The notes under the pieces are model-generated. The model made no database searches. It was not told where the DNA came from and saw only the letters and a program-made list of their open reading frames with translations. The position numbers and the translations under genes are program-made. A stretch of DNA of 64,000 nucleotides from the NCBI GenBank assembly GCA_018269005.1, contig JAFDVK010000053.1, forward strand, positions 278,687 to 342,686, read 5' to 3'. Source of the stretch: Acidobacteriota bacterium. Lineage in GTDB: Bacteria > Acidobacteriota > Blastocatellia > Pyrinomonadales > Pyrinomonadaceae. Position 1 is the stretch's first letter. The number at the start of each line of letters is the position of its first letter. Of this stretch, positions 32,281-42,526 are shown piece by piece.

Positions 32281-33767
32281 TATTTGTAACGTCGAGGTTC
32301 TATCCCCGCGTTCTTTATCTTGTAACCCAATATCCGTTCCGTCGTGCCGAGGTCGCGGGCGGCTTTTGCGATGTTTCCCCTCGATGATTTTAATGCATCT
32401 TCGATCATGTCGCGTTCGAAGGCGGCGACCGCGGCGTCGAGTGTTGAGACTGCCTGCGTATCGGTTTCCTCCGCGGTCTGAAGCGTCGCCGGTAAGTGCC
32501 GTGCATGGATCACGCCTTCGTCACAGACCATCACCGCGCGTTCGATCACATTCTCGAGTTCACGAACGTTTCCGGGGAAGTGATACTTTGCGAGCATATC
32601 GATCGCCGCGGTCGAAATGCGTGCGACACGACGCCGATGTTCGCGCGCATACTTCTCGATGAAGTGCTCAGCAAGAAGAAGTATGTCGGCCTTGCGATCG
32701 CGAAGCGGCGGAACGAACACCGAGAAGGCATTTATTCGATACAGCAGTTCCTCGCTGAACTTGCCTTTTGCGGCCAGGTCTTCCAGATCCGCGACGGTCG
32801 AGAAGATCAACCGAAGATTCGCACGTATCGCCTCGGAGCCGCTCACGCGCTCGAAACGACTGTCTCGGATGACTCGAAGTATCTTATCCTGAGTTGCGGT
32901 CGGCACAGCGGCGATCTCATCAATGAAAAGCGTGCCGAATTTTGCCTGCTCGATCATTCCGAGCTTCGGCGGTTGAGTCTCGACGCCGAAGAGTTCGGCT
33001 TCGAGAAGTGCGTCGGGCACGCCGGCACAGCTGATCTGCCGAAACTCTCTTCTTGCCCGCAGGCTTGCGTAATGGATCGCGTAAGCGAGCATCTCTTTAC
33101 CGGTCCCGCGTTCACCGCGAAGCAGAACGGCGGCGTTCGAGCGTGCGATCTGACGGATCTGATCCGCGACCTGCCGCATCGGGCCGGAATTGCCGATCAC
33201 CTTCGCGATGTCGTATTTGCTTCTAAGAGCTTCCTGCGTTTTGGCCGCTTCTTCGGTCGCAAGGTCGCTGGATTGCCGCTGGATATCATCAATGCGTATC
33301 GTTTGCGCGACCGTTCTCGCGGCAAGCCTCGTTATCGCGACAGCACCGTATCGGTCGGGAAGCTCTCTCTTGTCGAACGCCGCGGCGACGAACCCTTCGC
33401 GAGACTCGTCGATCTTGAACGGTGCAATGATAAGCTCAATTATTTTGCTCTCGATGACGAGAAAATCGAGGCTCGGTTCGTCGTGAACTAGGAGGAAGAT
33501 CACCTCGTTTTGATCGAACGCACGCATAAGGGCCGTCGAGCCCGCACGCTGTTCCAGCCGTCGATAGGCTGCGGCATCGAGCCCCGACGCGGCGAGCAGC
33601 GAGAGCTTGCCCGACATTGCCGCATCATCATACATTACGAACGCGTAAACCGCGTCGGCTGAATGACATAACGTTTTGCTGATGCCCAACGCCGAACCTC
33701 GCGGCCCAAGCGTTTCGGCTTGGATCTCGGCGAAGAGTTCTGCGATGTCGATAGGTCGAAGTTTCAA
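32280..33767 (-). CDS. NtrC/NifA-family AAA+ regulator lacking GAFTGA
   Basis: This 495-residue protein has a GAF-like sensory N-terminus (about 1-170), a central AAA+ domain with Walker A GERGTGKE and Walker B GTLFIDEIAAV, and a C-terminal Fis-type helix-turn-helix (NIAKAARDLGTTERILGYKI). Family members have GAFTGA right after the ELFG motif; here AELFGVETQPPKLGMIEQAKFG replaces it, so the sigma-54 contact loop is missing. It may act as a repressor or sigma-70 regulator, like TyrR, or be inactive for sigma-54. Coupling to glnE suggests nitrogen regulation. Confidence 0.9.
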   Translation of the reverse strand: MKLRPIDIAELFAEIQAETLGPRGSALGISKTLCHSADAVYAFVMYDDAAMSGKLSLLAASGLDAAAYRRLEQRAGSTALMRAFDQNEVIFLLVHDEPSLDFLVIESKIIELIIAPFKIDESREGFVAAAFDKRELPDRYGAVAITRLAARTVAQTIRIDDIQRQSSDLATEEAAKTQEALRSKYDIAKVIGNSGPMRQVADQIRQIARSNAAVLLRGERGTGKEMLAYAIHYASLRARREFRQISCAGVPDALLEAELFGVETQPPKLGMIEQAKFGTLFIDEIAAVPTATQDKILRVIRDSRFERVSGSEAIRANLRLIFSTVADLEDLAAKGKFSEELLYRINAFSVFVPPLRDRKADILLLAEHFIEKYAREHRRRVARISTAAIDMLAKYHFPGNVRELENVIERAVMVCDEGVIHARHLPATLQTAEETDTQAVSTLDAAVAAFERDMIEDALKSSRGNIAKAARDLGTTERILGYKIKNAGIEPRRYK

Positions 33768-33834
33768 AGTAATACAAAAATGTAGGATTTTCGGACGCTT
33801 TGCAAGTTCGCTGCCGAGTAGGCAAACTGTCTAG

Positions 33835-34752
33835 GTGGAAAGCCGCCAGATCATCGTCGTTCCCGAGGCCGCACGAAAGATGCGGCTCGAGGATTTTTTG
33901 CTCGCGCATTTTTCGCGGCTGAGCAAAATGTATCTTCGCGATCGGGTCAACAATGAGTTGTGCGAGGTGAACGGACGCTGGGAAAATATTGGTTATCGCC
34001 TTCGGCCGAACGACCTTGTCGAGATCGTCGTCGATCCCGAGCGAGAGACTTCGATGCTGCCGGAAGAGATGGCGCTCGACATCATTTTCGAAGACGACGA
34101 GTTGATCGTGCTCAATAAACCGGCGGGCGTACTTGTCCACCCGTCACATCGCGAGAACCGCGGAACTCTTCTCAACGGCCTTGTGTATTATCTAAACCGG
34201 CACGATGTAACGCTCTTGACGCCGGCGATCCGTCCCGGCCTTCCGCACAGGTTGGACAAGGACACTTCGGGGGTTCTCGTCGTCGCAAAAACAAAGCTCG
34301 CTCAACGAAATCTTACGCGCTCTTTTATGCGGAAACTGGTAGAAAAACGCTATCTCGCGATCGTTGTCGGTTCGCCCGAACAAGATCGCGGCGAGATCGA
34401 AGCACCGATCGGCCGCGATGCAGAGGCAAAGTTTTGGAAGGTGATGCCGGAAGGGAAGCCTGCCCTATCGCGCTTCTGTGTTTTAAAGCGTTCGAACGGC
34501 CATTCGCTTGTTGAACTCGAACCGGTAACGGGCCGCACGAATCAATTGCGGATACACTGTCAGCATCTTGGGCATCCGATCCTAGGCGATCATCAACGCG
34601 GCGGCTGTGCGAGCGAAAGGCTTTATCTGCACGCACACAGAATCGCGTTCCCGCATCCGCGAACTGGTGAGAAGCTCGCATTTGCAGCGCCGAAGCCGAA
34701 AGAATTCGATGACGTTTTCGCGAACTTCCGCGCTATCGGATGCGAATCGTGA
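33835..34752 (+). CDS. rluD: RluA-family 23S rRNA pseudouridine synthase
   Basis: The 305-residue protein starts at a GTG. It has an N-terminal S4 RNA-binding domain (RLEDFLLAHFSRLSKMYLRDR) and the RluA catalytic domain with HRLDKDTSGVLVVAK, whose Asp is the nucleophile, and ending LHAHRIAFPHPRTGE. It isomerises uridines in rRNA or tRNA; the assignment among RluA, C and D is not certain. It is divergent from the regulator gene, and its 3' end overlaps the convergent secreted-protein gene by 20 bases. Confidence 0.92.
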   Translation: MESRQIIVVPEAARKMRLEDFLLAHFSRLSKMYLRDRVNNELCEVNGRWENIGYRLRPNDLVEIVVDPERETSMLPEEMALDIIFEDDELIVLNKPAGVLVHPSHRENRGTLLNGLVYYLNRHDVTLLTPAIRPGLPHRLDKDTSGVLVVAKTKLAQRNLTRSFMRKLVEKRYLAIVVGSPEQDRGEIEAPIGRDAEAKFWKVMPEGKPALSRFCVLKRSNGHSLVELEPVTGRTNQLRIHCQHLGHPILGDHQRGGCASERLYLHAHRIAFPHPRTGEKLAFAAPKPKEFDDVFANFRAIGCES

Positions 34753-35581
34753 CGGTGACTGTCACAGATTCGGCGGCACCGTTGTCGAGGCGGATCCTCT
34801 GGTCACCCGTTTCGCTGAGCACGGCTCGAAATCCGTTGTCTATCTGCGTTATTTTCGCGTCGTTGGAAAGCACGGCGCCGATCGCTTCGTCGCTGGTCGT
34901 TACGGTCATTGTCTGCCCCTTGTTTGCACGAAGGACCAACTCTGCGCCTTCATCGCCTCGGATAGTCAACTTAACTGCCGCTTCCGACTTTCCCTTTGCA
35001 AAATTTACTCGCTGCGATGGGTAGATCGAACGTTTTGTAGGTTTACCAGCTTCCAGAAGCTTCTTGCCGGCAAGCTTGTAGGTCGAGGTGACGATCTCCG
35101 TAGGGCAGCAAGCTCCACCGAGTTCGCCCGGGTCGTTGGTTTCGACAACAAGGCGGCCGTGGTCAATCCACGCCTTCCGAATTCCGCCGTAAGCTCGATC
35201 ACCTCCGGGCAGCGTTGCGAGCAGTACGGCCTTGCCGTTCTGAGCTCCGAAGATAAAGCCTTCCGAGAAGTTGCCGGTGCCGCCTGTGTTGCAGACCGTG
35301 AGAGCGACTGCTTCATCTTTCCCGTCGCCGGTGAGGTCGCCGTAGATGACGTTGGTCACCGAGAAATAAAAGCGATCCGTGTATCCGTCCTCCTGCTTCT
35401 CGTAAGAATACTCGCCGTCCTTAACGGTCACGGGTTTCGCCGAATCCTCGGACGCGCAGCTCGGCGAGTAGGTGAAATTCCGCAGATCGCCTCCTGCCCA
35501 ATTACTCTGAGCGGCCGTGCTTCCGCCGCAGATCCCGCTGATGAGAATGAAGAAAGTAAAAAATAGGAGTTTGTCTCGCAT
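34733..35581 (-). CDS. Secreted protein with FG-GAP/VCBS-like motif
   Basis: The 282-residue product has a signal peptide (FFTFFILISGICGGSTAAQ). A central segment, VIYGDLTGDGKDEAVALTV, resembles one calcium-binding FG-GAP/VCBS repeat (DxTGDGxDE), and Cys residues occur at CCPTE. The rest is beta-rich without a recognised domain. It is probably periplasmic or surface-attached. It is convergent with the pseudouridine synthase and followed by terC on the same strand's upstream side. Confidence 0.75.
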   Translation of the reverse strand: MRDKLLFFTFFILISGICGGSTAAQSNWAGGDLRNFTYSPSCASEDSAKPVTVKDGEYSYEKQEDGYTDRFYFSVTNVIYGDLTGDGKDEAVALTVCNTGGTGNFSEGFIFGAQNGKAVLLATLPGGDRAYGGIRKAWIDHGRLVVETNDPGELGGACCPTEIVTSTYKLAGKKLLEAGKPTKRSIYPSQRVNFAKGKSEAAVKLTIRGDEGAELVLRANKGQTMTVTTSDEAIGAVLSNDAKITQIDNGFRAVLSETGDQRIRLDNGAAESVTVTVTIRIR

Positions 35582-35593
35582 CGTATTCTAAGC

Positions 35594-36358
35594 CTAGCCT
35601 TGGATCGCTTTCGCCTCGTCTTCTTCCGAGAATTGGCTGTGCAGATGAACTTTGTCGGACTTCTTTCGCAGCCGAATATTCAAGAATTCGACCATCACCG
35701 AGAACGCCATCGCAAAGTAAATATAGCCCTTCGGAATGTGATATTCGAGGCCCTCGACAATGAGTGAAAACCCGATCATCAAAAGGAACGAGAGGGCGAG
35801 CATCTTGATCGTCGGATGCCGTTGGACGAAGCCTCCGATAGAGCTTGCAAAGAGCATCATCGCAACGATCGAGACGACGACCGCCGCGATCATCACCCAA
35901 ATGTTGTTTACCATCCCGACCGCCGTAATGACCGAATCGAGCGAAAAGACGATGTCGAGCAGCGTGATCTGAATGATGACGGCGGAGAAACCCGAATAGA
36001 CCGTTCGCGAAGACTCGCCGTCGCCGCCTTCGAGCGCCGAATGTATCTCGTGCGTGCTCTTAAAGAGCAGGAAGAGGCCGCCGATGACCAGTATCAGATC
36101 TCGTCCCGAGATCGCATTTCCAAAGACGGTGAAGAGCGGCGCCGTCAAACTCATCACCCAAGAGAGCGAGAAGAGCAATATCACGCGCATCACGAGAGCG
36201 AGCGAGAGCCCGATGAAACGCGCACGCGGCTGATCCTTCTCCGGAAGACGTCCCGACAGGATCGAGATGAAGATGATGTTGTCAATGCCCAAGACAAGCT
36301 CAAGCAGCGAAAGCGTCAAGAACGCGATCCAAATATTCGGGTCAAAGATCCATTCCAT
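35594..36358 (-). CDS. TerC-family integral membrane protein
   Basis: The 254-residue protein has about seven membrane segments and the TerC signatures LSLLELVLGIDNIIFISIL near the N-terminus and LLDIVFSLDSVITAVG in the middle, each with an intramembrane Asp that probably binds metal. TerC proteins export manganese or support metal loading of exported proteins, and are linked to tellurite resistance. The short C-terminal cytoplasmic tail is charged. No other ter gene is nearby. Confidence 0.93.
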   Translation of the reverse strand: MEWIFDPNIWIAFLTLSLLELVLGIDNIIFISILSGRLPEKDQPRARFIGLSLALVMRVILLFSLSWVMSLTAPLFTVFGNAISGRDLILVIGGLFLLFKSTHEIHSALEGGDGESSRTVYSGFSAVIIQITLLDIVFSLDSVITAVGMVNNIWVMIAAVVVSIVAMMLFASSIGGFVQRHPTIKMLALSFLLMIGFSLIVEGLEYHIPKGYIYFAMAFSVMVEFLNIRLRKKSDKVHLHSQFSEEDEAKAIQG

Positions 36359-36381
36359 AAGTTAAAAAAGAGTATGGCTAA

Positions 36382-37668
36382 TCAATTAACGTTGAACACG
36401 ACACGTCCGTTGACGATTGTCGTTACGGCACGGCCGCGGAATTCCCGGCCGTCGAAAGGCGAGTTCTTCGACTTGGAACGCGAATCATTGAGGTTGAAGG
36501 TCCATACGCGGTCTGGGTCGAGGATCGTGATGTCTGCGACGGAACCGGGCGCGAGAGTGCCGCGGCCGGCAAGCGACAGTATGCGTGCCGGATTCGTCGA
36601 GCAGAGTTCGACAAGGCGAACGAGATCGATCACGCCTTTGTGAACGAGCTCGGTAAAGGCAAGGCCGACCGCAGTTTCAAGGCCGGTGATGCCGAACGGT
36701 GCACGATCGTATTCGAGCGATTTCTCGTCGGCGTGATGCGGTGCATGATCTGTCGCGATAGCGTCGATCGTGCCGTCGGAAAGCCCGGCAAGAATGGCCT
36801 GGCGGTCTTCCTCACTTCGAAGCGGCGGTGCCATCTTCGTATTCGTGTCGTAGCCTTCGACCGCGGAATCCGTCAGCGTGAAATGATGTGGTGCGACCTC
36901 ACACGTGACACTCAGGCCTTCATTCTTAGCACGGCGAACGGCCTCGACGGCACCGGCGGTCGAAATATGTGCGATGTGAACGTGTGCTCCGGTGTCGCGG
37001 GCGAGCAGTATGTCGCGTACGACGTCGATCTCCTCACCAAGGGCAGGCAAACCTTTGAGGCCGAGAAGGAGCGACATCTTTCCTTCGTGCATTACGCCGC
37101 CCGTAGAGAGCGATTTGTCTTCGCAGTGGTCAATGACGGGCAAGGCGAAATCCGCAGCGTACTGCATCGCACGACGCATTATTCCGGCACTCGGCACCGG
37201 ACGGCCGTCGTCGGAGACCGCGACAGCTCCGGCCGCCTTCATCTCGCCCATTTCGGCAAGCTCGCTGCCGTCGGAGGATTTTGTGATCGCTCCGATCGGG
37301 AAGACGTTCGCGAGGCCGGTCTTTTCCGCCTGCTCGATCATATATCGAGTGATCGCGGCATTGTCGTTGACGGGGTTCGTGTTCGGCATCGGACAGACGC
37401 TCGTCCAACCGCCTGCAACGGCCGCCGCACATCCCGAGGCGATCGATTCCTTGTGCTCGTGTCCGGGCTCGCGCAAGTGCACGTGCATGTCGATGAAGCC
37501 CGGTGCAACGAGAAGGCCGCCGGCATCAATTACCTCGCAGCCTTCGGGTGCGCCGTCGGATGCCTTGAGCCAGGCCGCGACCTTGCCGTCCTCGACGAGG
37601 ATATTCATTCCGGTATTCTCCTGAGCGGCAGGGTCGATCAGGTGGCCGTTGGCTATAAGAAGTTTCAT
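36382..37668 (-). CDS. pyrC: Dihydroorotase
   Basis: The 428-residue class I dihydroorotase has the metal motif [26 protein letters not shown], metal His residues in VIDHCED and HIAHIST, and TDHAPHH with catalytic Asp follow. It closes carbamoyl-aspartate to dihydroorotate, the third step of pyrimidine synthesis. It stands 23 bases upstream of the terC gene. Its partners pyrB, pyrR and pyrD lie at 41.5-44.3 kb, with a TonB receptor gene in between. Confidence 0.95.
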   Translation of the reverse strand: MKLLIANGHLIDPAAQENTGMNILVEDGKVAAWLKASDGAPEGCEVIDAGGLLVAPGFIDMHVHLREPGHEHKESIASGCAAAVAGGWTSVCPMPNTNPVNDNAAITRYMIEQAEKTGLANVFPIGAITKSSDGSELAEMGEMKAAGAVAVSDDGRPVPSAGIMRRAMQYAADFALPVIDHCEDKSLSTGGVMHEGKMSLLLGLKGLPALGEEIDVVRDILLARDTGAHVHIAHISTAGAVEAVRRAKNEGLSVTCEVAPHHFTLTDSAVEGYDTNTKMAPPLRSEEDRQAILAGLSDGTIDAIATDHAPHHADEKSLEYDRAPFGITGLETAVGLAFTELVHKGVIDLVRLVELCSTNPARILSLAGRGTLAPGSVADITILDPDRVWTFNLNDSRSKSKNSPFDGREFRGRAVTTIVNGRVVFNVN

Positions 37669-38287
37669 TCGTCGTCGGGGGGAATTTTAGCTTTAACCTT
37701 GTCTAGCGGGAATTATATTACAGACCTTTCGCGTTCGCGGAACGCTTGGATCGGAATTGACGACATTCACAGAAAAATTCGACCGCGAGGCAACCATTTG
37801 CTTAGCCTCAGCTATCCAATATAGATCGAGCATTATAAGGCTTGTTTGTGGATACGCCGGATATGGAAAATTAAATTTATGGATACCCATCCGAAAATTT
37901 CAATTTTGTGTTTTCCCGCTGCCATCTCAGACCGGTCAAACTCGCGCAGAGATCACATTTTCCCCCGAAAAATGGACATCGGACGCAAACGGGAAACTTT
38001 TGGTTCAAAGTTTGCGTTGGAAATTAGAAAGGCTGGTTTGCAGCTTTTTTAGAGGCTTCCTTCTTTTTGGGAAAGCCATTTGTTACGAGGTCTTTCAAGA
38101 AAGACTGAGGCTATACACACTTAAAGCCTTAGGAAACGGCGTTCTATCGCGAAATATCCCGCCGGATCCAAAGGCTCTAAGCTCGAATGAGACTCTTCAG
38201 GCTCATTGTTCGACAGCGTTTCTGCCGTCGAATGCTGAGAAGTATAGCATCTTTCGATTTCTTTGTAATTTTTTAAGGAGTTGAAAA
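37669..38287 (+). other. Long 5' intergenic region before the TonB receptor
   Basis: The 619-base A/T-richer segment has no credible gene. Near its end are two hairpin-forming inverted repeats: AATGAG/CTCATT around 38187-38210 and TTCGAC/GTCGAA around 38213-38236. They lie shortly before an AAGGAG ribosome site. It may be a long regulated leader for the receptor gene. Confidence 0.45.
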
Positions 38288-41200
38288 ATGAGAATACCTT
38301 TTCTTGTATTTGTTCTTTTTGTCTCCCTTTTTGCTTCAGCGGCTCTCGCACAGGATCCATTTGGATCGATCCAAGGAACAATAACGGATCCGCAAGGTGC
38401 TGTCGTACCGTGCGCGACCGTAACGGTGCGTAATCTGGCGACGAACGCCAGCAGGACCGCGGTTACGAATAACAACGGGCAATACCGCATCCTTCAGCTG
38501 CAGCCGGGAAACTATGAGGTGAAGGCGAGTGCCGCCAGCTTCAAACAGTCGGTGATCGAGAGCGTCCAGGTTCAGGTCGGCCAGATCGCGTCCGCGGACG
38601 TTTCTCTTCAGATCGGCGGCGCTACCGAGACCGTAGTCGTGACCGGCGGCGGCGAGGCTCAGATCGAGCGGAGCGACAGCACGGTTTCCGGAGTTGTCGG
38701 TACGCGTCAGATAGAGAATCTTCCGCTAAACGGGCGCAACTTTTTGGATCTTGCGCAGCTGCAGCCGGGAACCGAAAAGGTTGACGGCGGCTCGTTCGAT
38801 CCGACAAAGGCCAACTTCACAGGCGTGTCGATCGGCGGACAGGCAGGACGCTCGACGCAGATAACGGTTGACGGCGGCTCGGTCGTTGACAACGTCGTTG
38901 GAACGACCGTTCAGAATTTCTCGCAGGAGATCGTGCAGGAATTCCAGATCGGCCTTTCGAACTTCAGCCTTTCAACGGGCGCGACCGCGAGCGGTTCTGT
39001 CAACATCGTCTCGCGTTCGGGTTCGAATGAGTTCAAGGGGAATGCTTTCGTCTTCGCACGCGATGATAAGTTTTCCGCATTCCCGGGTCTCGGCCGTCTG
39101 GACGCCGCACACGGACTTCCGCTCGCGGCACAGGCAACGCGCGTCCCTTTTGACCGCCAACAGTTCGGCGGAACCATCGGCGGCCCGATCGTAAAGGACA
39201 GGCTGTTCTTCTTTACGAGCTATGAGCGGAACAATCAGGACGGTTCGTCGATCTACAATCCGCTTCGGGCACCGAACTTCGCCGGGTTTTCGGGCAACCC
39301 GTTCGATGAAACTTTGTTCACGGGCAAGGTGGACTGGACGGCAACGAAAAATGCTGCGGCGTTCTTCCGATACTCGTTCAACGATAACAAGGCCCAAAAT
39401 CCGTTTCCTCCGGGATCGGGGATAATGCCGCGTGACAGCGCAAGCGGGATCTTTCAATCCAACGATCAGCTGATCACGAATCGTGCCCACAACTTTGTCG
39501 GTGGACTGACATACGTCTTTGGACCGAACATCAGCAACAATCTTGTTGTCAATTACAGCAATTTTAAGAACGCGATCAATCCGTTCGTCGCCGGTGTTCC
39601 CGAGATCCGTTTGAATCCCGAACAGGATTGGCGTTCAGGTACGAATGCGGTAACTCCGCAGGAAACGCCTCAAAAGCGTCTTCAGTTTCGTGACGACCTC
39701 ACGTGGATACATGGGGATCACACGATGACGTTCGGCGGGAATTACGAGCGTACGTCCATTGGCGGACTGTTCGTTTTCGCAAATCCCGTGCGTATTCGTT
39801 TGTTCGCGACAGATGCGGCCGGCGATACGCTGCCGCTTAACACGGAAGCCGATTTTATGAACCTATTCGTTCAAGATATTTCGATGGGCGTAGGAAGCCC
39901 GAACCTTCCATTCAACAGCAATGGCCCGACCATCAATAACCGCATCTCGTTCTACGGCGGAGATTCGTGGCGTATTCGTCCGAATTTGACGTTCAATTAC
40001 GGCGTCGGATATAGATGGGACTCAAACCTTTGGAATCACGACCTTGCTCGTCCGGCGGTGATCGCTCCTCTCTTCGAGAAGGGAACGGCTCCGGCAGGAC
40101 GCGACAACAATAATTGGTCGCCGAAAGTAGGTTTTGCGTGGGATCCTTTCAACGATGGGAAGACGATCGTTCGCGGCGGATTCGGAGTGTATTATGACAA
40201 CACGATCGACAATCTGCGTCTATTTGAACGTGCCGATCTCGGCCCGGTCGGTGCGGAGCAATTCCTCGTCGGGACGGCGATCATCAGTCCGCTTTTGAAT
40301 CCGTACGGCGGAGACGGGCGATTTACGCGTGGGCAGATCACGCTGGCGCAGATGCTCGCGCTCTATCCTTCGATCCGCACCGATCTCGAATCGAGACTGA
40401 CGAACTGCTCGCTTCCGACCGGACTCGAATGCACTGACAGCGTTTCGGGCCCGATCTTCTCAAGCAATTTCCAGGTGCCGTATTCGCTGCAGTATTCGAT
40501 CGGTATGCAGAGAGAATTGCCGTGGAATTTGATCGCTCAGGTCGATTTCAACTACCGCAAGGGTTTGAACGAGGTCAATGTCTTTGACATCAATCAGGCG
40601 GATTCGGTCGCAGGCCCACGTCTTGCGGCGTTCCCTGTTCCTGTACCTTATGCAGATTCATCTGCGTACTCTACGTATAAGGGACTGCTTGCCAGGGTCG
40701 ATCGGCGTTTCAAGAACGGATTTCAGTTCACGGCGAGCTACGCATTGTCCAGCTTCAAGGCATTCAACGGTGATTCCTTGGGATTGGGCGGAGCACCGAC
40801 CGATTTGAACAACCTGCGAGGCGATTTCGGCCCTGCAGGCCTTGACCGCCGTCATCGTTTCGTGTTCAGCACGGTTTACGATACGCCGTGGTTCAAGAAG
40901 GATGCGAATTGGTTCAAACGGAACCTCCTCGGAAACTGGACCGTCTCGATGATATCGACGATGTTCAGCGGAACGCCGCAGAGCGTTTTTCTGCCGAACA
41001 GCATCGACATGAGCGGAACCGGTACCTTCGCGACCTACCTTCCCGGAACGACGGGCGGAGCGATCGGCCGAAATATTCGGACGGTCGGACAGCTCAACGA
41101 TCTGATCCGAGCGTACAACTCTTCGTTGACGCCAGGACAGACCGATCCGTTCGGTACACCGTTGGTGAGGCTCGCAGAACTTCCCGCGGACACTCAGATC

Positions 41201-41461
41201 GGCGGAGACCCGATCTATTCCCAGGATCTGCGTCTTACGAAATCGTTCAACTTCAATGAACGGTTCCGCGTTCAATTGATCGGCGAAGTCTTCAATCTAT
41301 TTAACTTTGCCAATCTCGTGAATGTAAGCGACGTCGTTCTGCCGGTAGAAGGCACTCCGGCGAATGAGATCACAACCTTGCGTCCGTCGCAGCGTTCGAA
41401 CAGCGTGTTCGGAACAGGCGGCCCGCGTTCATTCCAATTCGGCGCGAGATTTACCTTTTAA
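38288..41461 (+). CDS. TonB-dependent receptor, Oar-like
   Basis: The 1057-residue outer-membrane protein has a signal peptide (FLVFVLFVSLFASAALAQ). An N-terminal carboxypeptidase-regulatory beta-sandwich is next (GSIQGTITDPQGAVVPCATVTV to LQPGNYEVKAS), then a plug-like domain (LPLNGRNFLDLAQLQPG). A large beta-barrel ends in the aromatic FQFGARFTF typical of outer-membrane insertion. AAGGAG precedes the ATG, and a strong terminator follows. Such Oar-type receptors are numerous in Acidobacteriota and import polymers or peptides or act in surface sensing. The substrate cannot be inferred. It separates pyrC from pyrB. Confidence 0.93.
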   Translation: MRIPFLVFVLFVSLFASAALAQDPFGSIQGTITDPQGAVVPCATVTVRNLATNASRTAVTNNNGQYRILQLQPGNYEVKASAASFKQSVIESVQVQVGQIASADVSLQIGGATETVVVTGGGEAQIERSDSTVSGVVGTRQIENLPLNGRNFLDLAQLQPGTEKVDGGSFDPTKANFTGVSIGGQAGRSTQITVDGGSVVDNVVGTTVQNFSQEIVQEFQIGLSNFSLSTGATASGSVNIVSRSGSNEFKGNAFVFARDDKFSAFPGLGRLDAAHGLPLAAQATRVPFDRQQFGGTIGGPIVKDRLFFFTSYERNNQDGSSIYNPLRAPNFAGFSGNPFDETLFTGKVDWTATKNAAAFFRYSFNDNKAQNPFPPGSGIMPRDSASGIFQSNDQLITNRAHNFVGGLTYVFGPNISNNLVVNYSNFKNAINPFVAGVPEIRLNPEQDWRSGTNAVTPQETPQKRLQFRDDLTWIHGDHTMTFGGNYERTSIGGLFVFANPVRIRLFATDAAGDTLPLNTEADFMNLFVQDISMGVGSPNLPFNSNGPTINNRISFYGGDSWRIRPNLTFNYGVGYRWDSNLWNHDLARPAVIAPLFEKGTAPAGRDNNNWSPKVGFAWDPFNDGKTIVRGGFGVYYDNTIDNLRLFERADLGPVGAEQFLVGTAIISPLLNPYGGDGRFTRGQITLAQMLALYPSIRTDLESRLTNCSLPTGLECTDSVSGPIFSSNFQVPYSLQYSIGMQRELPWNLIAQVDFNYRKGLNEVNVFDINQADSVAGPRLAAFPVPVPYADSSAYSTYKGLLARVDRRFKNGFQFTASYALSSFKAFNGDSLGLGGAPTDLNNLRGDFGPAGLDRRHRFVFSTVYDTPWFKKDANWFKRNLLGNWTVSMISTMFSGTPQSVFLPNSIDMSGTGTFATYLPGTTGGAIGRNIRTVGQLNDLIRAYNSSLTPGQTDPFGTPLVRLAELPADTQIGGDPIYSQDLRLTKSFNFNERFRVQLIGEVFNLFNFANLVNVSDVVLPVEGTPANEITTLRPSQRSNSVFGTGGPRSFQFGARFTF

Positions 41462-41488
41462 GTAGATCTCGATGGCCGGCAACAGAAA

Positions 41489-41513
41489 ACGGGCCCAAAA
41501 GGCCCGTTTTTGC
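41489..41513 (+). terminator. Rho-independent terminator of the receptor gene
   Basis: ACGGGCC and GGCCCGT form a perfect 7-bp stem around CAAAA and are followed by TTTTGC. It lies 28 bases after the receptor stop and just beyond the end of convergent pyrB. Confidence 0.92.
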
Positions 41514-41539
41514 ATCTTTTTCCGATTTCTATCGAAGCT

Positions 41540-42517
41540 CTATCCACTCGCCGGACTCCCGCCGGTTGCAAGATAAAGGACGGCCATGCGGACGGCGACG
41601 CCGTATTTCACCTGGTCGAGGATCAGCGAACGCGAACTGTCGGCAACGTCGGATGCGATCTCAATACCGCGATTCATCGGGCCCGGATGAAGGACGATCG
41701 CATCCTTCTTAGCAAGGTTCAGCCGCTCGTTTGTCAGGCCGTAATGGATCGAGTATTCGCTGAGCGAAGGAAAGAACGCGGCGTCCTGTCTTTCCCGTTG
41801 GATACGCAGGATCATCACAACGTCCGCGTCGCGGATCGCGTCTTCGACGTGGTCGCACACTTCGAGCGGTTTCTTTCCGCTCTCAATTTCCTGATCGCGT
41901 ATCAGAAAAGAGAAATCCTTTGGTACGAGAGTTCGCGGTCCTGCAACACGAACATTTGCACCGAGTTTGGTCAGCAAATGGATGTTCGAGCGAGCAACAC
42001 GGCTGTGCACGATGTCGCCGACTATCGCGACCGAAAGGCCGTCTATCTGCCCCTTGTGTTCGCGAATGGTCATCGCGTCGAGCAATGCCTGAGTTGGATG
42101 TTCATTCGCTCCATCGCCCGCATTGACGATTGCGGCCTTGCTCACTTCTGCCAATCGATGAGGCACGCCGGCGCTCGAATGGCGGACAACGATGCAGTCC
42201 GGAGCCATCGCATCGAGATTGAGAGCGGTGTCGAGCAAGGTTTCGCCCTTCGAGACCGATGATGAGGAGATCGAAATGTTGACGGCGTCAGCGGACAGGC
42301 GCTTTGCCGCGATCTCAAAGGACGTTCGAGTGCGTGTGGAGTTCTCGAAAAATAGGTTGATCACGGTCTTGCCGCGTAATGCCGGAACCTTTTTGACCTC
42401 GCGATTCGAAATCTCGCGAAAGTTCTCGGCAGTGTCCAGAATGCCAATAATATCGGAAGCGGCCAACTCGCGAATACCGAGCAGATCCCTTCGTCGATAC
42501 GGCTTTTCTGTAGTCAT
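41540..42517 (-). CDS. pyrB: Aspartate carbamoyltransferase catalytic chain
   Basis: The 325-residue enzyme has the carbamoyl-phosphate motif [31 protein letters not shown], and [11 protein letters not shown]. It joins carbamoyl phosphate and aspartate in the second step of pyrimidine synthesis. It follows pyrR by 9 bases, the usual pyrR-pyrB pair. No regulatory chain pyrI is seen here. The 3' end faces the TonB receptor gene. Confidence 0.96.
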   Translation of the reverse strand: MTTEKPYRRRDLLGIRELAASDIIGILDTAENFREISNREVKKVPALRGKTVINLFFENSTRTRTSFEIAAKRLSADAVNISISSSSVSKGETLLDTALNLDAMAPDCIVVRHSSAGVPHRLAEVSKAAIVNAGDGANEHPTQALLDAMTIREHKGQIDGLSVAIVGDIVHSRVARSNIHLLTKLGANVRVAGPRTLVPKDFSFLIRDQEIESGKKPLEVCDHVEDAIRDADVVMILRIQRERQDAAFFPSLSEYSIHYGLTNERLNLAKKDAIVLHPGPMNRGIEIASDVADSSRSLILDQVKYGVAVRMAVLYLATGGSPASG

Positions 42518-42526
42518 TGTGTCGAG

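Noticed and set aside
32496..33491. 331-codon plus-strand frame
   Set aside because: It is antisense to the AAA+ regulator with clear Walker motifs; no domain recognised.
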